In this document: positions 9,313 to 18,733 of the stretch, piece after piece
How the letters are laid out: the number at the start of each line of letters is the position of its first letter
How positions within the stretch are numbered: position 1 is the stretch's first letter
Source of the DNA: Chromatiales bacterium
GTDB taxonomy: Bacteria > Pseudomonadota > Gammaproteobacteria > Steroidobacterales > Woeseiaceae
DNA length: 38,853 nucleotides
Direction: 5' to 3'
NCBI GenBank assembly: GCA_024679535.1
Contig: JAIBDF010000014.1
Span: 1 to 38,853 of the forward strand
Notes under the pieces: model-generated
What the model was told of the DNA's origin: nothing
What the model saw: the letters and a program-made list of their open reading frames with translations, nothing else
Database searches by the model: none
Position numbers and translations under genes: made by a program

Positions 9313-10506
9313 CTACAGAGGATCCGCCAGCAATAACTCCGAAAGCTGTGGTGTGCCGATCCAGTAGGCGAGTTCGCGTGGGTGGCTGACATCCCAGACG
9401 GCAATGTCGGCACGCATGCCAGTTTCCAGGGTGCCACGATCGTTGAGGCCCAGGGCCATCGCAGCAACCCGGGTCACACCGGCAAGGCATTCTTCCGGCG
9501 TCAGCCTGAACTGGCGTGCTGCCAGCATCATCGCCATACGAATGCTGCAGATCGGCGATGTTCCAGGATTGCAGTCAGAGGCTACTGCAATGCCCACGCC
9601 CTGGTCACGCAAGGCGTTGATTGGCGGCAACCGGGTTTCGCCCAGTGTGAGGAACGCGCCGGGAAGGAGTACGGCAACCGCATTGGCTGCCGCCATTGCG
9701 GCCACCCCGTCGGGCGAGGTGTATTCGAGGTGGTCCGCCGACAGCGCATTGAACCGAGCAGCCAATGCCGCGCCGTCGCCATCGCTGAGCTGGTCGGCAT
9801 GCAGCTTGACGGGCAAGCCAAGCTCGGTGGAACGCTCGAAGAGCTTCGCAACCTGGTCAGCGCTGAAGGCGATCGACTCGCAGTAAGCATCCACCGCATC
9901 GGCAAGTCGTCCAGCCACAACCTCGGGGAGGAGTTCATCGCAGATCAGGTCAATGTAGGCATCCGCATCGCCCTGAAATTCAGGTGGCACAGCGTGCGCC
10001 GCCAGCAGGGTCGTGCGAATGGTAACGGGTGTTGCCTCGCCCAGCTGGCGCGCGACGGAGAGCATTTTGAGTTCGCTCTCGATGCTGAGGCCGTAGCCGG
10101 ATTTTATCTCAATGGTTCCGACGCCTTCGGCGGCCAGCGCCTGCACTCGCGGCAGAGCCGCTGCGTACAGCTCGTCTGCTGATGCCTCACGCGTGGCCCG
10201 TACCGTCGACATGATGCCACCGCCGGCACGCGCGATGTCCTCGTAGCTGGCACCGCGCAGCCGCTGCTCGAACTCACCTGCGCGATCGCCGCCGAACACG
10301 AGATGCGTATGGCAGTCAATCAGGGCGGGAGTGATCCAGCGCCCGGCCAGGGAACGAGTCGTTTTGGCGGCGCTGTCGGGCAAGTCCGACTGCGGACCAA
10401 TCCACGTGATCCTGCCCTCGGCGAGCGCCACGGCACCGTCGTCGATAACGCCGTAGTCCTCGCCCGCCATTGTTGCGATTCGGGCGTCTGTGAGCAGCAG
10501 ATCCAT
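9313..10506 (-). CDS. hutI: imidazolonepropionase
   Basis: Third step of histidine degradation: hydrolyses 4-imidazolone-5-propionate to N-formimino-L-glutamate. Amidohydrolase superfamily, 397 aa from the ATG at 10506 ([13 protein letters not shown]); the alternative start at 10524 would add six residues. Metal and substrate motifs are intact: [12 protein letters not shown] early, IKSGYGL with the family glycine-tyrosine segment, [11 protein letters not shown], the ligand stretch [10 protein letters not shown], and [10 protein letters not shown] near the C-terminus. It is transcribed divergently from hutF across a 53-bp region that contains the putative HutC operator, so one site could repress both directions. 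The MFS gene follows by 20 bp. Confidence 0.96.
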   Translation of the reverse strand: MDLLLTDARIATMAGEDYGVIDDGAVALAEGRITWIGPQSDLPDSAAKTTRSLAGRWITPALIDCHTHLVFGGDRAGEFEQRLRGASYEDIARAGGGIMSTVRATREASADELYAAALPRVQALAAEGVGTIEIKSGYGLSIESELKMLSVARQLGEATPVTIRTTLLAAHAVPPEFQGDADAYIDLICDELLPEVVAGRLADAVDAYCESIAFSADQVAKLFERSTELGLPVKLHADQLSDGDGAALAARFNALSADHLEYTSPDGVAAMAAANAVAVLLPGAFLTLGETRLPPINALRDQGVGIAVASDCNPGTSPICSIRMAMMLAARQFRLTPEECLAGVTRVAAMALGLNDRGTLETGMRADIAVWDVSHPRELAYWIGTPQLSELLLADPL

Positions 10507-10510
10507 TGCA

Positions 10511-10539
10511 TTGCACGGTACCATGCACTAACCTGTATA
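10511..10539 (+). promoter_or_regulatory. putative hutF promoter (-35 TTGCAC, -10 TGTATA)
   Basis: TTGCAC (10511-10516) and TGTATA (10534-10539) are separated by 17 bp, a good sigma70 arrangement. Transcription would start near 10546, leaving a leader of about 14 nt before the hutF ATG at 10560. The -10 lies inside the palindromic operator, so a bound repressor would occlude RNA polymerase. Confidence 0.55.
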
Positions 10540-10543
10540 TACA
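10534..10543. promoter_or_regulatory. putative HutC (GntR-family) operator
   Basis: TGTATATACA is a perfect 10-bp palindrome in the divergent hutI-hutF promoter region. HutC of Pseudomonas binds sites of the type TGTA-N2-TACA and is released by urocanate. A hutC homologue is encoded as the third gene of the same cluster. The site overlaps the predicted hutF -10 and lies 28 bp from the hutI start, so it can plausibly control both transcripts. I saw no second copy near hutU. Confidence 0.72.
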
Positions 10544-10559
10544 ACTTAGAGAGCTCCAG

Positions 10560-11918
10560 ATGACAACACTCTTCGCGCGCAAAGCCCTGCTCCCCGGCGG
10601 CTGGAACGACAACGTCCGGCTGACGCTGGATGGCGGGCGCATCGCGGATGTGGAGAGCGACGCTGCGGCCGAAGGGTGTGACGTGACACTGGGCTGCGCC
10701 ATTCCGGGGCTTTGCAACGCACATTCTCATGCATTCCAGCGTGCTCTGGCGGGTCACACCGAAGTGCGATCGCCGGCCGGTCGTGACAATTTCTGGTCCT
10801 GGCGGGAACGCATGTACGAACTGGCAGGGCGCGTCGGCGCCGAAGAGCTCACGGCAATTGCGCGACAGGCTTACTGCGAGATGCTGCGGTCGGGGTACAC
10901 GGCAGTGGCCGAATTTCATTACCTGCATCGCGATCCGCTGGACGCCGACGCTACCGACACGATGTTTGAGGCGATTGCAACCGCGGCGCGTGACAGCGGC
11001 ATTCGCCTGACCTACATCCCGGTGCATTACGAGCGTGCCGGCTTTGAGGATGCGAAGCCGACAGCGCAGCAGACGTCGTTCGCCATGCCCGTCGATGAGT
11101 TCCTGCAGCATTTCGAGCGCGTGGCGCAACAGTGTGAGGGTTCGCTCAGTGTCGGCATCGGAGCCCATAGCTTGCGCGCCGTGAGTCAGGAATCGCTACG
11201 GCGCATTGCGGCTGTCGCCGGTGACACCGGTGTCCCGATGCACATACACGTTGCCGAACAGCGGCGTGAGGTTGAGCAATGCTTCGCCTCGTATGGCCGG
11301 CGACCGGTTCGCTGGCTGCTTGAAAATTTTGACGTTGATGCGGCGTGGAGTCTTGTTCATGCAACCCACATGGATGCAGACGAAATAGCCGCCCTGGCCG
11401 GCACGGGTGCTGTCGCTGTGCTGTGTCCCAGTACGGAGGCCAATCTCGGTGATGGCCTGTTCCCGTTACACGACTATCTTGAACACGGGGGTCGACTCGC
11501 CATCGGCTCTGACAGCCACATTTCGATCAATCCTTTCGAAGAGCTCCGCTGGCTGGAGTACGGACAGCGGCTCGCCACGCAATCACGCAACATTGTGTCG
11601 TTGCGCGACAGTCACGTTGGCAGCGAACTGTTCGCGCGGGCCCTCGAAGGGGGTGCACTTGCAGCCGGGAGACAACACGTTGCCATCGAGGCAGGTGCGC
11701 CCGCAGATATCGTCGCGCTTTGCGACGATGACCCAATGCTTGCCGGGCACAACGACGATTCGCGGCTCGATGCGCTTGTGTTCTCCGGTTATCCATTGCC
11801 CGTGGAACGGGTGATGGTCAATGGACGCTGGTGTGTGAAAGACGCAGTGCATGTCGACCGGGAGCGTGCACGTACGGAATTTGCAGCGGCGCTGCAACGA
11901 CTGGGGAGCAGGTCGTGA
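10560..11918 (+). CDS. hutF: formimidoylglutamate deiminase
   Basis: Hydrolyses N-formimino-L-glutamate to N-formyl-L-glutamate and ammonia, the fourth step of the five-step (Pseudomonas-type) histidine pathway. Amidohydrolase fold, 452 aa from the ATG at 10560; a further upstream frame from GTG 10506 would include the operator. Ligand and active-site segments are visible: NAHSHAFQRALAGHTE, the AHSLRAVS block, HIHVAEQ, and SDSHISINPFEELRWLEY. N-terminal residues form the small beta-sandwich typical of the superfamily. The stop overlaps the hutC GTG by 4 nt. The presence of HutF, rather than a formiminoglutamase route, is matched by the hutG at the end of the operon. Confidence 0.95.
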   Translation: MTTLFARKALLPGGWNDNVRLTLDGGRIADVESDAAAEGCDVTLGCAIPGLCNAHSHAFQRALAGHTEVRSPAGRDNFWSWRERMYELAGRVGAEELTAIARQAYCEMLRSGYTAVAEFHYLHRDPLDADATDTMFEAIATAARDSGIRLTYIPVHYERAGFEDAKPTAQQTSFAMPVDEFLQHFERVAQQCEGSLSVGIGAHSLRAVSQESLRRIAAVAGDTGVPMHIHVAEQRREVEQCFASYGRRPVRWLLENFDVDAAWSLVHATHMDADEIAALAGTGAVAVLCPSTEANLGDGLFPLHDYLEHGGRLAIGSDSHISINPFEELRWLEYGQRLATQSRNIVSLRDSHVGSELFARALEGGALAAGRQHVAIEAGAPADIVALCDDDPMLAGHNDDSRLDALVFSGYPLPVERVMVNGRWCVKDAVHVDRERARTEFAAALQRLGSRS

Positions 11919-12679
11919 ACACCGCCAAACCGCGCTACCAGCAACTTAAGGACCTCATCATCGGGCAGATTTCTTCGGGTGAGCTTGGTCCCAGTGATCG
12001 CGTGCCGTCAGAGAACGACCTCGTCGAAGCGATGCATGTTTCACGGATGACAGCCAATCGTGCGCTGCGTGAACTTAACGATGAGGGTTATGTCGAGCGT
12101 ATCGCAGGGCGTGGCACCTTCGTTTCGGATTTTCGCTCGCAGTCACATCTGCTTGAGGTGCAGAACATTGCGGATGAGATAGAGAGTCGCGGGCACAGCC
12201 ACTCGAGCGTCGTCATGCGGCAGCTGAAACTGCATGCGCGTGGCGAGGTGGCCCGCGCACTGCATGTAGCGCAGGGGACGGATATTTGTCACCTGTTGCT
12301 GGTGCATTATGAGAACAACGTACCCGTGCAGGTTGAGGATCGTCATGTGCTTGCGAGTTTTGCGCCGGACTGCATGAAGCAGGATTTCGAACACCTTACG
12401 CCGAGTGCCTACCTGACATCTGTAGCACCGCTCCAGGAGGCCGAACAGGTTGTCAGGGCGAGCATGCCAAACAGGGCGGTCCGTCAGCAGCTCAACATGG
12501 AAGACGATGAACCGTCCCTCGTCGTACTGCGCCGTACCTGGTCGAAAGGACGCCCCGTTACTTTCGCTCGTTTGCATCATCCGGGCAGCCGCTACGAGCT
12601 GACCGGACACTACGCACCACCCGGAACGTCGCGGTCGATGCCGGCCGACGTCGTACAGCTGGAGAATCTGAAGAAATGA
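11915..12679 (+). CDS. hutC: histidine utilisation repressor HutC (GntR family)
   Basis: Urocanate-responsive repressor of the hut genes. The GTG at 11915 overlaps the hutF TGA, has GGGGAG 6 nt upstream and begins directly at the HTH domain; upstream frame from 11831 is an overlap artefact. Residues about 8-75 are the winged helix-turn-helix ([43 protein letters not shown]) and about 95-240 the UTRA effector domain. 254 aa, normal for HutC. It is encoded inside the operon it is expected to regulate, giving autoregulation, and its likely site is the TGTATATACA palindrome upstream of hutF. It ends with a 4-nt overlap with hutU. Confidence 0.95.
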   Translation: MNTAKPRYQQLKDLIIGQISSGELGPSDRVPSENDLVEAMHVSRMTANRALRELNDEGYVERIAGRGTFVSDFRSQSHLLEVQNIADEIESRGHSHSSVVMRQLKLHARGEVARALHVAQGTDICHLLLVHYENNVPVQVEDRHVLASFAPDCMKQDFEHLTPSAYLTSVAPLQEAEQVVRASMPNRAVRQQLNMEDDEPSLVVLRRTWSKGRPVTFARLHHPGSRYELTGHYAPPGTSRSMPADVVQLENLKK

Positions 12680-14340
12680 GCAGAACAATAAAGGCGCCTA
12701 CTGGCGTTCAGCTGAGTGCCAAAAGCTGGCTGACCGAAGCACCGCTGCGCATGCTGATGAACAACCTCGATCCGCAGGTTGCCGAGCGGCCCCAGGACCT
12801 TGTCGTTTATGGCGGTATTGGCAAGGCGGCCCGCAACTGGGAGTGCTTCGACAAGATTGTCGAGACGCTGCGGGAACTCGAGGCAGATGAAACCCTGCTC
12901 GTGCAGTCGGGCAAGCCGGTGGGCGTGTTCAAGACCCACGAAGACGCGCCCCGCGTGCTCATCGCCAACTCCAACCTGGTTCCCGCCTGGGCAAACTGGG
13001 CGCACTTTCGCGAGCTCGATCGCAAAGGCCTGATGATGTATGGCCAGATGACCGCCGGGTCGTGGATCTACATCGGCAGCCAGGGAATAGTCCAGGGGAC
13101 TTACGAGACGTTTGTCGAAATGGGCCGGCAGCACTATGACGGTGATCTTGCCGGACGCTGGATCCTGACCGCAGGGCTTGGCGGCATGGGCGGCGCGCAG
13201 CCGCTGGCCGCGACAATGGCCGGTGCGTCGATGCTGGCAATAGAGTGTCAGTCCGACCGCATCGATATGCGCCTCGAGACGGGCTACCTGGACAGGCGTG
13301 CGGAAACGCTCGACGATGCGTTGGCGATCATCGACCAGGCCGTGGCCGACAAGCAAGCTGTATCGGTCGGTCTGCTAGGCAATGCTGCCGAGGTGCTTCC
13401 AGAGCTCGTCAGGCGTGGCGTTCGCCCGGACGCGGTGACCGATCAGACGTCGGCCCATGATCCGGCCAATGGTTACCTGCCGATCGGCTGGACCGTCGAT
13501 GAGTGGCTTGCAAAACGTGAGCACGATCCCGATGCGGTGGCCGCCGCGTCCGTGAAGTCGATGGTGGTGCATGTCGAGGCGATGCTGGCCTTCCAGAGCC
13601 AGGGCATCCCGACATTTGATTACGGCAACAACATTCGTCAGGAGGCCTTCAATGAAGGCCTCAAGAACGCATTCGACTTCCCGGGCTTCGTGCCGGCATA
13701 CGTGCGACCGCTGTTCTGCCGCGGCGTTGGACCATTCCGCTGGGCAGCGCTTTCGGGCGACCCCGAAGACATCTACAAAACCGACGCGAAAGTGAAGGAA
13801 CTCATCCCCGACGACCCGCATCTGCACCAATGGCTCGATGCGGCGAGAGAGCGTATCCATTTCCAGGGTTTGCCGTCACGCATTTGTTGGGTAGGTCTCG
13901 GGCAGCGCGACATGCTCGGTCTCGCCTTTAACGAGATGGTTCGTAACGGTGAGCTCAAGGCACCCGTCGTCATCGGCCGCGACCACCTTGACAGTGGTTC
14001 CGTCGCCAGCCCGAACCGCGAAACCGAGGCGATGAAGGATGGCAGCGATGCGGTTTCGGACTGGGCGCTGCTGAATGCGCTGCTGAGTACCGCCGGTGGG
14101 GCGACCTGGGTGTCCCTGCATCATGGTGGTGGCGTTGGTATGGGGTATTCGCAGCACGCGGGCCTGGTCATTGTCTGCGATGGCACTGAAGCGGCAGACA
14201 AGCGTATCGGTCGGGTCTTATGGAACGATCCTGCCAGCGGTGTCATGCGCCACGCCGACGCAGGTTACGACATTGCCATCGATTGTGCGCGAGAGTGCGG
14301 CCTCAATCTGCCGATGGTCGATACCGGGAGTAAATCATGA
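12676..14340 (+). CDS. hutU: urocanate hydratase
   Basis: Second step of histidine degradation: converts urocanate to 4-imidazolone-5-propionate using tightly bound NAD+ as an electrophile. 554 aa, the standard length (about 555). Visible conserved blocks include [25 protein letters not shown] N-terminus, the Gly-rich NAD-binding [11 protein letters not shown] segment, [20 protein letters not shown], and [14 protein letters not shown], where Cys404 sits at the position I take for the reactive cysteine. The start ATG overlaps the hutC stop, and the stop overlaps hutH, each by 4 nt. Its substrate urocanate is also the expected inducer, so its activity tunes induction. Confidence 0.97.
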   Translation: MSRTIKAPTGVQLSAKSWLTEAPLRMLMNNLDPQVAERPQDLVVYGGIGKAARNWECFDKIVETLRELEADETLLVQSGKPVGVFKTHEDAPRVLIANSNLVPAWANWAHFRELDRKGLMMYGQMTAGSWIYIGSQGIVQGTYETFVEMGRQHYDGDLAGRWILTAGLGGMGGAQPLAATMAGASMLAIECQSDRIDMRLETGYLDRRAETLDDALAIIDQAVADKQAVSVGLLGNAAEVLPELVRRGVRPDAVTDQTSAHDPANGYLPIGWTVDEWLAKREHDPDAVAAASVKSMVVHVEAMLAFQSQGIPTFDYGNNIRQEAFNEGLKNAFDFPGFVPAYVRPLFCRGVGPFRWAALSGDPEDIYKTDAKVKELIPDDPHLHQWLDAARERIHFQGLPSRICWVGLGQRDMLGLAFNEMVRNGELKAPVVIGRDHLDSGSVASPNRETEAMKDGSDAVSDWALLNALLSTAGGATWVSLHHGGGVGMGYSQHAGLVIVCDGTEAADKRIGRVLWNDPASGVMRHADAGYDIAIDCARECGLNLPMVDTGSKS

Positions 14341-15866
14341 AAATGCTCGTCGACAACCAACTCGTTACGCTGGCGGAGTTACGCCGCGCCTGGCTTGATC
14401 ATGTGACGGTTGAACTGGGTATCAATGCCCGGCGGCGTGTTGCCGAATCCAATGAGCTGATAGACGACGTCGTCGCTCATGGCGACCGGGTGTATGGCGT
14501 CAATACCGGGTTTGGACAGCTGGCTTCGGTAAAAATCGGCGACGATGAACTCGTGCTCCTCCAGGAAAATCTGGTGCGTTCTCACGCTGTCGGCGTGGGC
14601 GAGGATCTGGACGACGATATCGTACGGCTCATCATGCTTATGAAAGTGATCGCGCTGGCCGAGGGATTCTCCGGTGTTCGCCTCGAACTCGTGGAGAAAC
14701 TCTGTGCCCTGATCAATCACCGGATCTATCCGCGTATTCCGTCGCGCGGTTCCGTCGGCGCGTCCGGCGACCTGGCGCCGCTCGCGCACATGGCCGGCGC
14801 GCTGATTGGTGTTGGCGAGGTGCGCGTGAACGGCAATCTCGTGCCGGCACCTAGTGCGTTGAAAGATGCCGGTATCGAGCCGCTGCGGCTCGCGCCAAAA
14901 GAAGGTCTCGCGCTGCTCAATGGCACCCAGGTGTCTACTGCACTCGCGCTTGCCGGTGTGTTCCGTACGGAGAACATCTTGTCGGCGGCGCTGATGGCGG
15001 GCGCCATGTCATCCGATGCCATCAAGGGCAGCGATACACCGTTCGACCGGCGCATTCAAAGTGTGCGCGGTCATGGAGGACAGATTGCGGTTGCCGCAGT
15101 ACTTCGCGATCTCATGCGTGGCAGCGCCATTCGCGCATCACATGTGGAATGCGATCGCGTGCAGGATCCGTACTCGGTTCGCTGCCAGCCACAGGTTATG
15201 GGTGCCTGTCTCGGTGTGCTGCGCCACGTATGCAAAGTGCTTGAAACAGAAGCCAATGCTGTGACTGATAATCCGCTGATCTTCACGGATTCCAGGACGG
15301 TCCTGTCGGGCGGCAATTTTCACGCGGAACCCGTAGCGCTCGCGGCCGATTATCTGGCGCTGGCTATCGCCGAGATCGGTGCTTTGTCAGAACGACGCAT
15401 CGCATTGCTCATCGATGCGAATCTAAGCGGATTACCGGCATTCCTGGTCAGTGAGGGCGGGCTGAACAGCGGTTTCATGATGGCGCAGGTGACGGCTGCG
15501 GCACTTGCGTCGGAAAACAAGTCACACGCACATCCGGCGAGTGTCGACAGCATTCCAACATCGGCGAATCAGGAAGACCATGTGAGCATGGCCACCTTTG
15601 CCGCACGTCGATTGCACACGATGGTCGATAACGTAGAGGACATCGTTGCGATCGAGTTGCTCGCAGCGGCCCAGGGAATCGAGTTTCACCGGCCGGAAAA
15701 AAGTTCGGAGTCTATCGAGGACGTAGTGGCATCGATTCGCGAGTTGTCACCGGTATACGAAGAAGATCGTTCGCTGTCTGCCGACATCCGGCGTGTCTCC
15801 TCCACCATCGACAACGGGGAGTACTGTTCGTACGCCGAGTCAATATTACCCAGCTTTAGCCAATGA
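14337..15866 (+). CDS. hutH: histidine ammonia-lyase
   Basis: First and committing step: deaminates L-histidine to trans-urocanate. 509 aa, the usual size. The autocatalytic MIO prosthetic group is formed from Ala142-Ser143-Gly144 within [14 protein letters not shown]. Other family blocks are [11 protein letters not shown] near residue 58, [14 protein letters not shown], and the [15 protein letters not shown] segment. The ATG overlaps the hutU stop and the TGA overlaps the hutG start. Placing hutH after hutU is usual in Pseudomonas-type clusters. Product urocanate relieves HutC repression. Confidence 0.97.
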   Translation: MKMLVDNQLVTLAELRRAWLDHVTVELGINARRRVAESNELIDDVVAHGDRVYGVNTGFGQLASVKIGDDELVLLQENLVRSHAVGVGEDLDDDIVRLIMLMKVIALAEGFSGVRLELVEKLCALINHRIYPRIPSRGSVGASGDLAPLAHMAGALIGVGEVRVNGNLVPAPSALKDAGIEPLRLAPKEGLALLNGTQVSTALALAGVFRTENILSAALMAGAMSSDAIKGSDTPFDRRIQSVRGHGGQIAVAAVLRDLMRGSAIRASHVECDRVQDPYSVRCQPQVMGACLGVLRHVCKVLETEANAVTDNPLIFTDSRTVLSGGNFHAEPVALAADYLALAIAEIGALSERRIALLIDANLSGLPAFLVSEGGLNSGFMMAQVTAAALASENKSHAHPASVDSIPTSANQEDHVSMATFAARRLHTMVDNVEDIVAIELLAAAQGIEFHRPEKSSESIEDVVASIRELSPVYEEDRSLSADIRRVSSTIDNGEYCSYAESILPSFSQ

Positions 15867-16651
15867 TCGACGTCTTCAGCTTTCATGAGGGCACGTCACC
15901 GCTGTTGATTAGCGTGCCGCACGACGGCATACATCTGCCAACCGATATCCGCGCGCGCATGACGGACGTCGGTGCAGCGCTGCCTGACACTGACTGGCAT
16001 GTCGCCGAGCTCTACAGTTTTGCGCGCGAACTTGGGGCAAGCATGCTGGTCGCCAATTACTCACGCTACGTTGTCGACCTGAATCGAGCTGCCACCAATG
16101 ATGTGCTGTATCCGGGTCAGATTGCGACGGGTCTCTGCCCGCTGCAGACATTCGCCGGCGAGGATATTTACAACGGACCCGGCATCGATGAGGACGAGAC
16201 GCGGCAGCGGATCGTGACCTTTTGGCAGCCGTATCACGACCAGCTGGCAAATGCGCTTCGCTCGCTGCGGAAGAAGCATGGTCGCGCGCTGCTTTGGGAT
16301 GCGCATTCCATCGCCAGTGTCGTACCTCGACTGTTCGACGGTGAACTGCCCGAATTGAATATCGGGACAAATGGCGGGCTTAGCTGCGCGGCTCTGATGA
16401 CGCAACGCGTGACTGCAGTTGCCGACGCCAGTCCGTACAGCTGTGTCGTAAATGGTCGCTTCAAGGGCGGGTACATTACTCGCCACTATGGCGACCCGGA
16501 GTCCGGGGTGCATGCCATGCAACTCGAGATCGCGCAGCGTGTCTATCTGAACGAGGCGTCTGCAATCTTCGATGCCCGCAAGGGATCTCGTCTTCGTGAT
16601 ACTCTGCGGCTTATGTTGGAAGCGTTCAGCGGATCATCTGAGAGTGTCTAG
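15863..16651 (+). CDS. hutG: N-formylglutamate deformylase
   Basis: Last step of the five-step pathway: hydrolyses N-formyl-L-glutamate to glutamate and formate. 262 aa. The zinc-hydrolase family signature SVPHDGIHLP lies near residue 20, followed by DTDWHVAELYSFARELGAS, NYSRYVVDLNR, and the LLWDAHSI block with further ligand histidine, all typical of the FGase family (and unlike the arginase-fold HutG formiminoglutamase). It forms the fifth hut gene and overlaps hutH by 4 nt. A SYLF lipoprotein gene begins 1 nt after its stop, so the transcript may continue into non-catabolic genes. Confidence 0.94.
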   Translation: MIDVFSFHEGTSPLLISVPHDGIHLPTDIRARMTDVGAALPDTDWHVAELYSFARELGASMLVANYSRYVVDLNRAATNDVLYPGQIATGLCPLQTFAGEDIYNGPGIDEDETRQRIVTFWQPYHDQLANALRSLRKKHGRALLWDAHSIASVVPRLFDGELPELNIGTNGGLSCAALMTQRVTAVADASPYSCVVNGRFKGGYITRHYGDPESGVHAMQLEIAQRVYLNEASAIFDARKGSRLRDTLRLMLEAFSGSSESV

Positions 16652-16652
16652 T

Positions 16653-17198
16653 ATGTTGAAAATTAACAATTTATTGAAAAGTTTTGCCTGCATGGCGATG
16701 TTGTCTGTTATTTCCGGCTGCGTGACGCAGGCCAGCGAAATCAACCGCAGTGCGGACCAGGCCGTGCAGGATTTTCGGGCGCAAGTTAACGGCGCCGAGG
16801 TTTTTCTGAACCAGGCCGCCGGTTATCTCGTGTTTCCGAAGGTCTACAAGGGGGGCATCGGGGTGGGTGGTGAAACCGGCGAAGGTGTCTTGCGTGTCGG
16901 TGGTTCGCCGGTTGACTACTACCGCGTCGCGGCGGGGTCCATTGGATTCCAGCTTGGTGCCCAGGCCAAATCTATCGTGATCGTTTTCATGACACGTGAA
17001 GCCCTCGACCGCTTCCGCAAATCGGAAGGGTGGCGTGTCGGCGTTGACGGATCGGTCGCGCTGATCGACATAGGCGCAGGCAAAACGATCGACAGCGATA
17101 ATGTGCGCGATCCGGTCGTTGGGTTTATCTACGGTTCCATGGGGCTGATGTACAACCTGACGCTTGAGGGCACCAAATTCACGAAGGTCGAAAGGTAG
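16653..17198 (+). CDS. SYLF-domain (Ysc84-like) lipoprotein
   Basis: Exported lipoprotein of 181 aa. ATG at 16653 starts a signal peptide with lipobox ISGC (Cys24 or nearby); the longer frame from 16572 lies inside hutG. The remainder is a SYLF/DUF500 domain: the Q-A-x-G-Y-L-V-F-P block, KGGIGVGGETGEGVL, and the closing GLMYNLTLEGTKFTKV. The eukaryotic SYLF domain binds phosphoinositides; bacterial members (including BPSL1445-like proteins) are periplasmic or outer-membrane lipoproteins of uncertain role, possibly lipid binding. The position 1 nt after hutG suggests read-through from the hut operon, though no functional tie to histidine degradation is evident. The next gene begins 10 nt downstream. 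Confidence 0.88.
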   Translation: MLKINNLLKSFACMAMLSVISGCVTQASEINRSADQAVQDFRAQVNGAEVFLNQAAGYLVFPKVYKGGIGVGGETGEGVLRVGGSPVDYYRVAAGSIGFQLGAQAKSIVIVFMTREALDRFRKSEGWRVGVDGSVALIDIGAGKTIDSDNVRDPVVGFIYGSMGLMYNLTLEGTKFTKVER

Positions 17199-17208
17199 TG
17201 AGCCATTG

Positions 17209-18519
17209 GTGCCAGAGCTGATCGGCAAGTCCCACGGCTGGTTTCGCAAAGTCTGGAAGCTGCGTGGCGGCAGACTTTATGCCTGCGGAATTGCGATTAC
17301 GGCCATCGTGCTCAAGGTTGGCTCGCTGGCTGCTATCGCCCTGACGGTCCCGACCGGGGCGGTGGCCGCTGAGGAGGGCGCGAGCAAGGAAGCTGTTGCA
17401 CCGCAGGTGCCAACACACATGTCCCAAGAGTTGCGAACGACTGTTTCCAAAATTGTGATACTCCCGATTAGCGGCGACGTGAGCGAGTCCATTACAGGTA
17501 CCTACGGCAAAGAGACGCCCGGACTGGCGGGTGGCATAGCAAAGGGCTCGGGCATCGGCAGCGTACCGGTAGAGGTCGGCCATGTGCCGGTCAATATTCC
17601 AATTCCGTTGCTACGGGAACTCGGAATGCTTGTCGGCGGCATTACCGGCTCCGCACAACGCCAGGTCCAGGAACTCCGTGATCGCCTGACCGAAGATTTG
17701 TCAGACGCTGTAGAACAACCGCTGACGAACGCGGCGCTCGCGACGGATGTATTCTGGGGGTTGAAGAATGTCGATTCGGTGGAGCCGAAGCTGTTCGCTG
17801 TGACCACACCGATCCCCGAAGGCACTGAGGCGATCCTGTATATCAGTATCGACGAACTCACGCTCAACGTGCAGAAAAAAGAGGCAATCATCACGACGTC
17901 TGCAACCGCGAGACTGGAGCGACTTTCCGACAGGGCGACGCTGTACCGTCGCGAGGTCAAGTACGAGGATCGTGACACGCTAGGTGACTGGCTCGAAAAT
18001 GACTCGGCCCTGTGGCATCAGTATCGGGTCTTCGCGCGACATTACATCGGCCGCGAGATATCTGCCGAACTTTACGAACGTATTGCGCTGCCGGCTATCC
18101 TGACACCGGCCGCCACGGACGACATCAAGAGCGTCAAAAACAATGAGTGGCAGGGGCGTACCGAGTCACTGACGCCTACCCTCGCGTGGCAGTTCGAACT
18201 GCCTGATGCTGCCAGCAGCGCTGCAGCCGGCGCCGATATCCTTTGGGACATCGAAATTTACGACGCAAGTCGCCCCGTGTATTCGGCGAAGCAGGTTGCT
18301 GGCCAGCAACATACCGTCACGGTGCCGTTGGAGGCCTGCAAGACGTATCGCTGGACTGTTCGGCCGTCTTATCACCGCGCGGGTGAGCGCAAGAACGGAT
18401 GGTGGATGCGTGCCAATGCGGCGCAGAGCGGCGCTAACGGTAATGTGGGCCGGGCAGTGTCAGAAGCGCACGCTTATATCCAGGATTTCGCGTCACTGGA
18501 AATAAAATGCCGGCGCTGA
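17209..18519 (+). CDS. uncharacterised exported protein with C-terminal beta-sandwich-like region
   Basis: I do not recognise this family. 436 aa from the GTG at 17209 (TTG at 17206 is equally in frame; both follow the SYLF stop). A long basic N-terminus leads into one hydrophobic segment (about 28-52) ending AVAAEE, so it is either a cleaved signal or a membrane anchor. Residues about 75-165 contain a Gly-rich stretch (GLAGGIAKGSGIG) and hydrophobic IPIPLLRELGMLVGGI. About 195-290 is a mixed alpha/beta region. About 320-430 resembles a fibronectin-III-like sandwich (TPTLAWQFELPD, ILWDIEIYD, CKTYRWTVRP). It is the second gene of a pair with the SYLF lipoprotein, so an envelope function is likely. 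A terminator-like hairpin follows 94 nt later. Confidence 0.72.
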   Translation: MPELIGKSHGWFRKVWKLRGGRLYACGIAITAIVLKVGSLAAIALTVPTGAVAAEEGASKEAVAPQVPTHMSQELRTTVSKIVILPISGDVSESITGTYGKETPGLAGGIAKGSGIGSVPVEVGHVPVNIPIPLLRELGMLVGGITGSAQRQVQELRDRLTEDLSDAVEQPLTNAALATDVFWGLKNVDSVEPKLFAVTTPIPEGTEAILYISIDELTLNVQKKEAIITTSATARLERLSDRATLYRREVKYEDRDTLGDWLENDSALWHQYRVFARHYIGREISAELYERIALPAILTPAATDDIKSVKNNEWQGRTESLTPTLAWQFELPDAASSAAAGADILWDIEIYDASRPVYSAKQVAGQQHTVTVPLEACKTYRWTVRPSYHRAGERKNGWWMRANAAQSGANGNVGRAVSEAHAYIQDFASLEIKCRR

Positions 18520-18612
18520 TTTATTAGCCGTTGGTCGCTAATTCGAATCGACAGACCGTGCGAGCCTGCTTTGCTGTTCGACTCTTGCTACAAACTCTTC
18601 CTGCCATCACTG

Positions 18613-18645
18613 ATTCGCGCAAATTGCCGCGAATTTTTGTGTTTG
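18613..18645 (+). terminator. intrinsic terminator after the hut/SYLF transcription unit
   Basis: ATTCGCG (18613-18619) pairs with CGCGAAT (18628-18634) over an 8-nt loop and is followed by TTTTGTGTTTG. It is the first convincing terminator on the + strand after hutF, consistent with one long transcript from hutF to the uncharacterised exported protein. The rest of 18520-18852 holds the Fur-like box described separately and nothing else I can identify. Confidence 0.6.
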
Positions 18646-18733
18646 CAATTGGTTGAATGCGGCCTGTCATTAACCTGCTTTGCGGTACCACGGCTGCACA
18701 GGATATTGTAGTGGCGGGGGTTCCAGCACGTAA

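Noticed and set aside
8571-9467. Second leftward 298-aa frame inside the MFS gene
   Set aside because: Same strand, different register; it is His/Arg/Cys-rich with no membrane segments, whereas the other frame has a clear 12-TM MFS pattern.
10320-11168. 282-aa leftward frame across hutI start and hutF
   Set aside because: Covers the divergent promoter and the coding region of hutF; no motifs. HutF motifs on the + strand are decisive.
11831-11914. N-terminal extension of HutC
   Set aside because: It is out-of-frame hutF coding sequence; GTG 11915 has a good ribosome site and starts at the HTH domain.
12610-13356. 248-aa leftward frame inside hutU
   Set aside because: Overlaps an unambiguous hutU; lacks recognisable domains or ribosome site.
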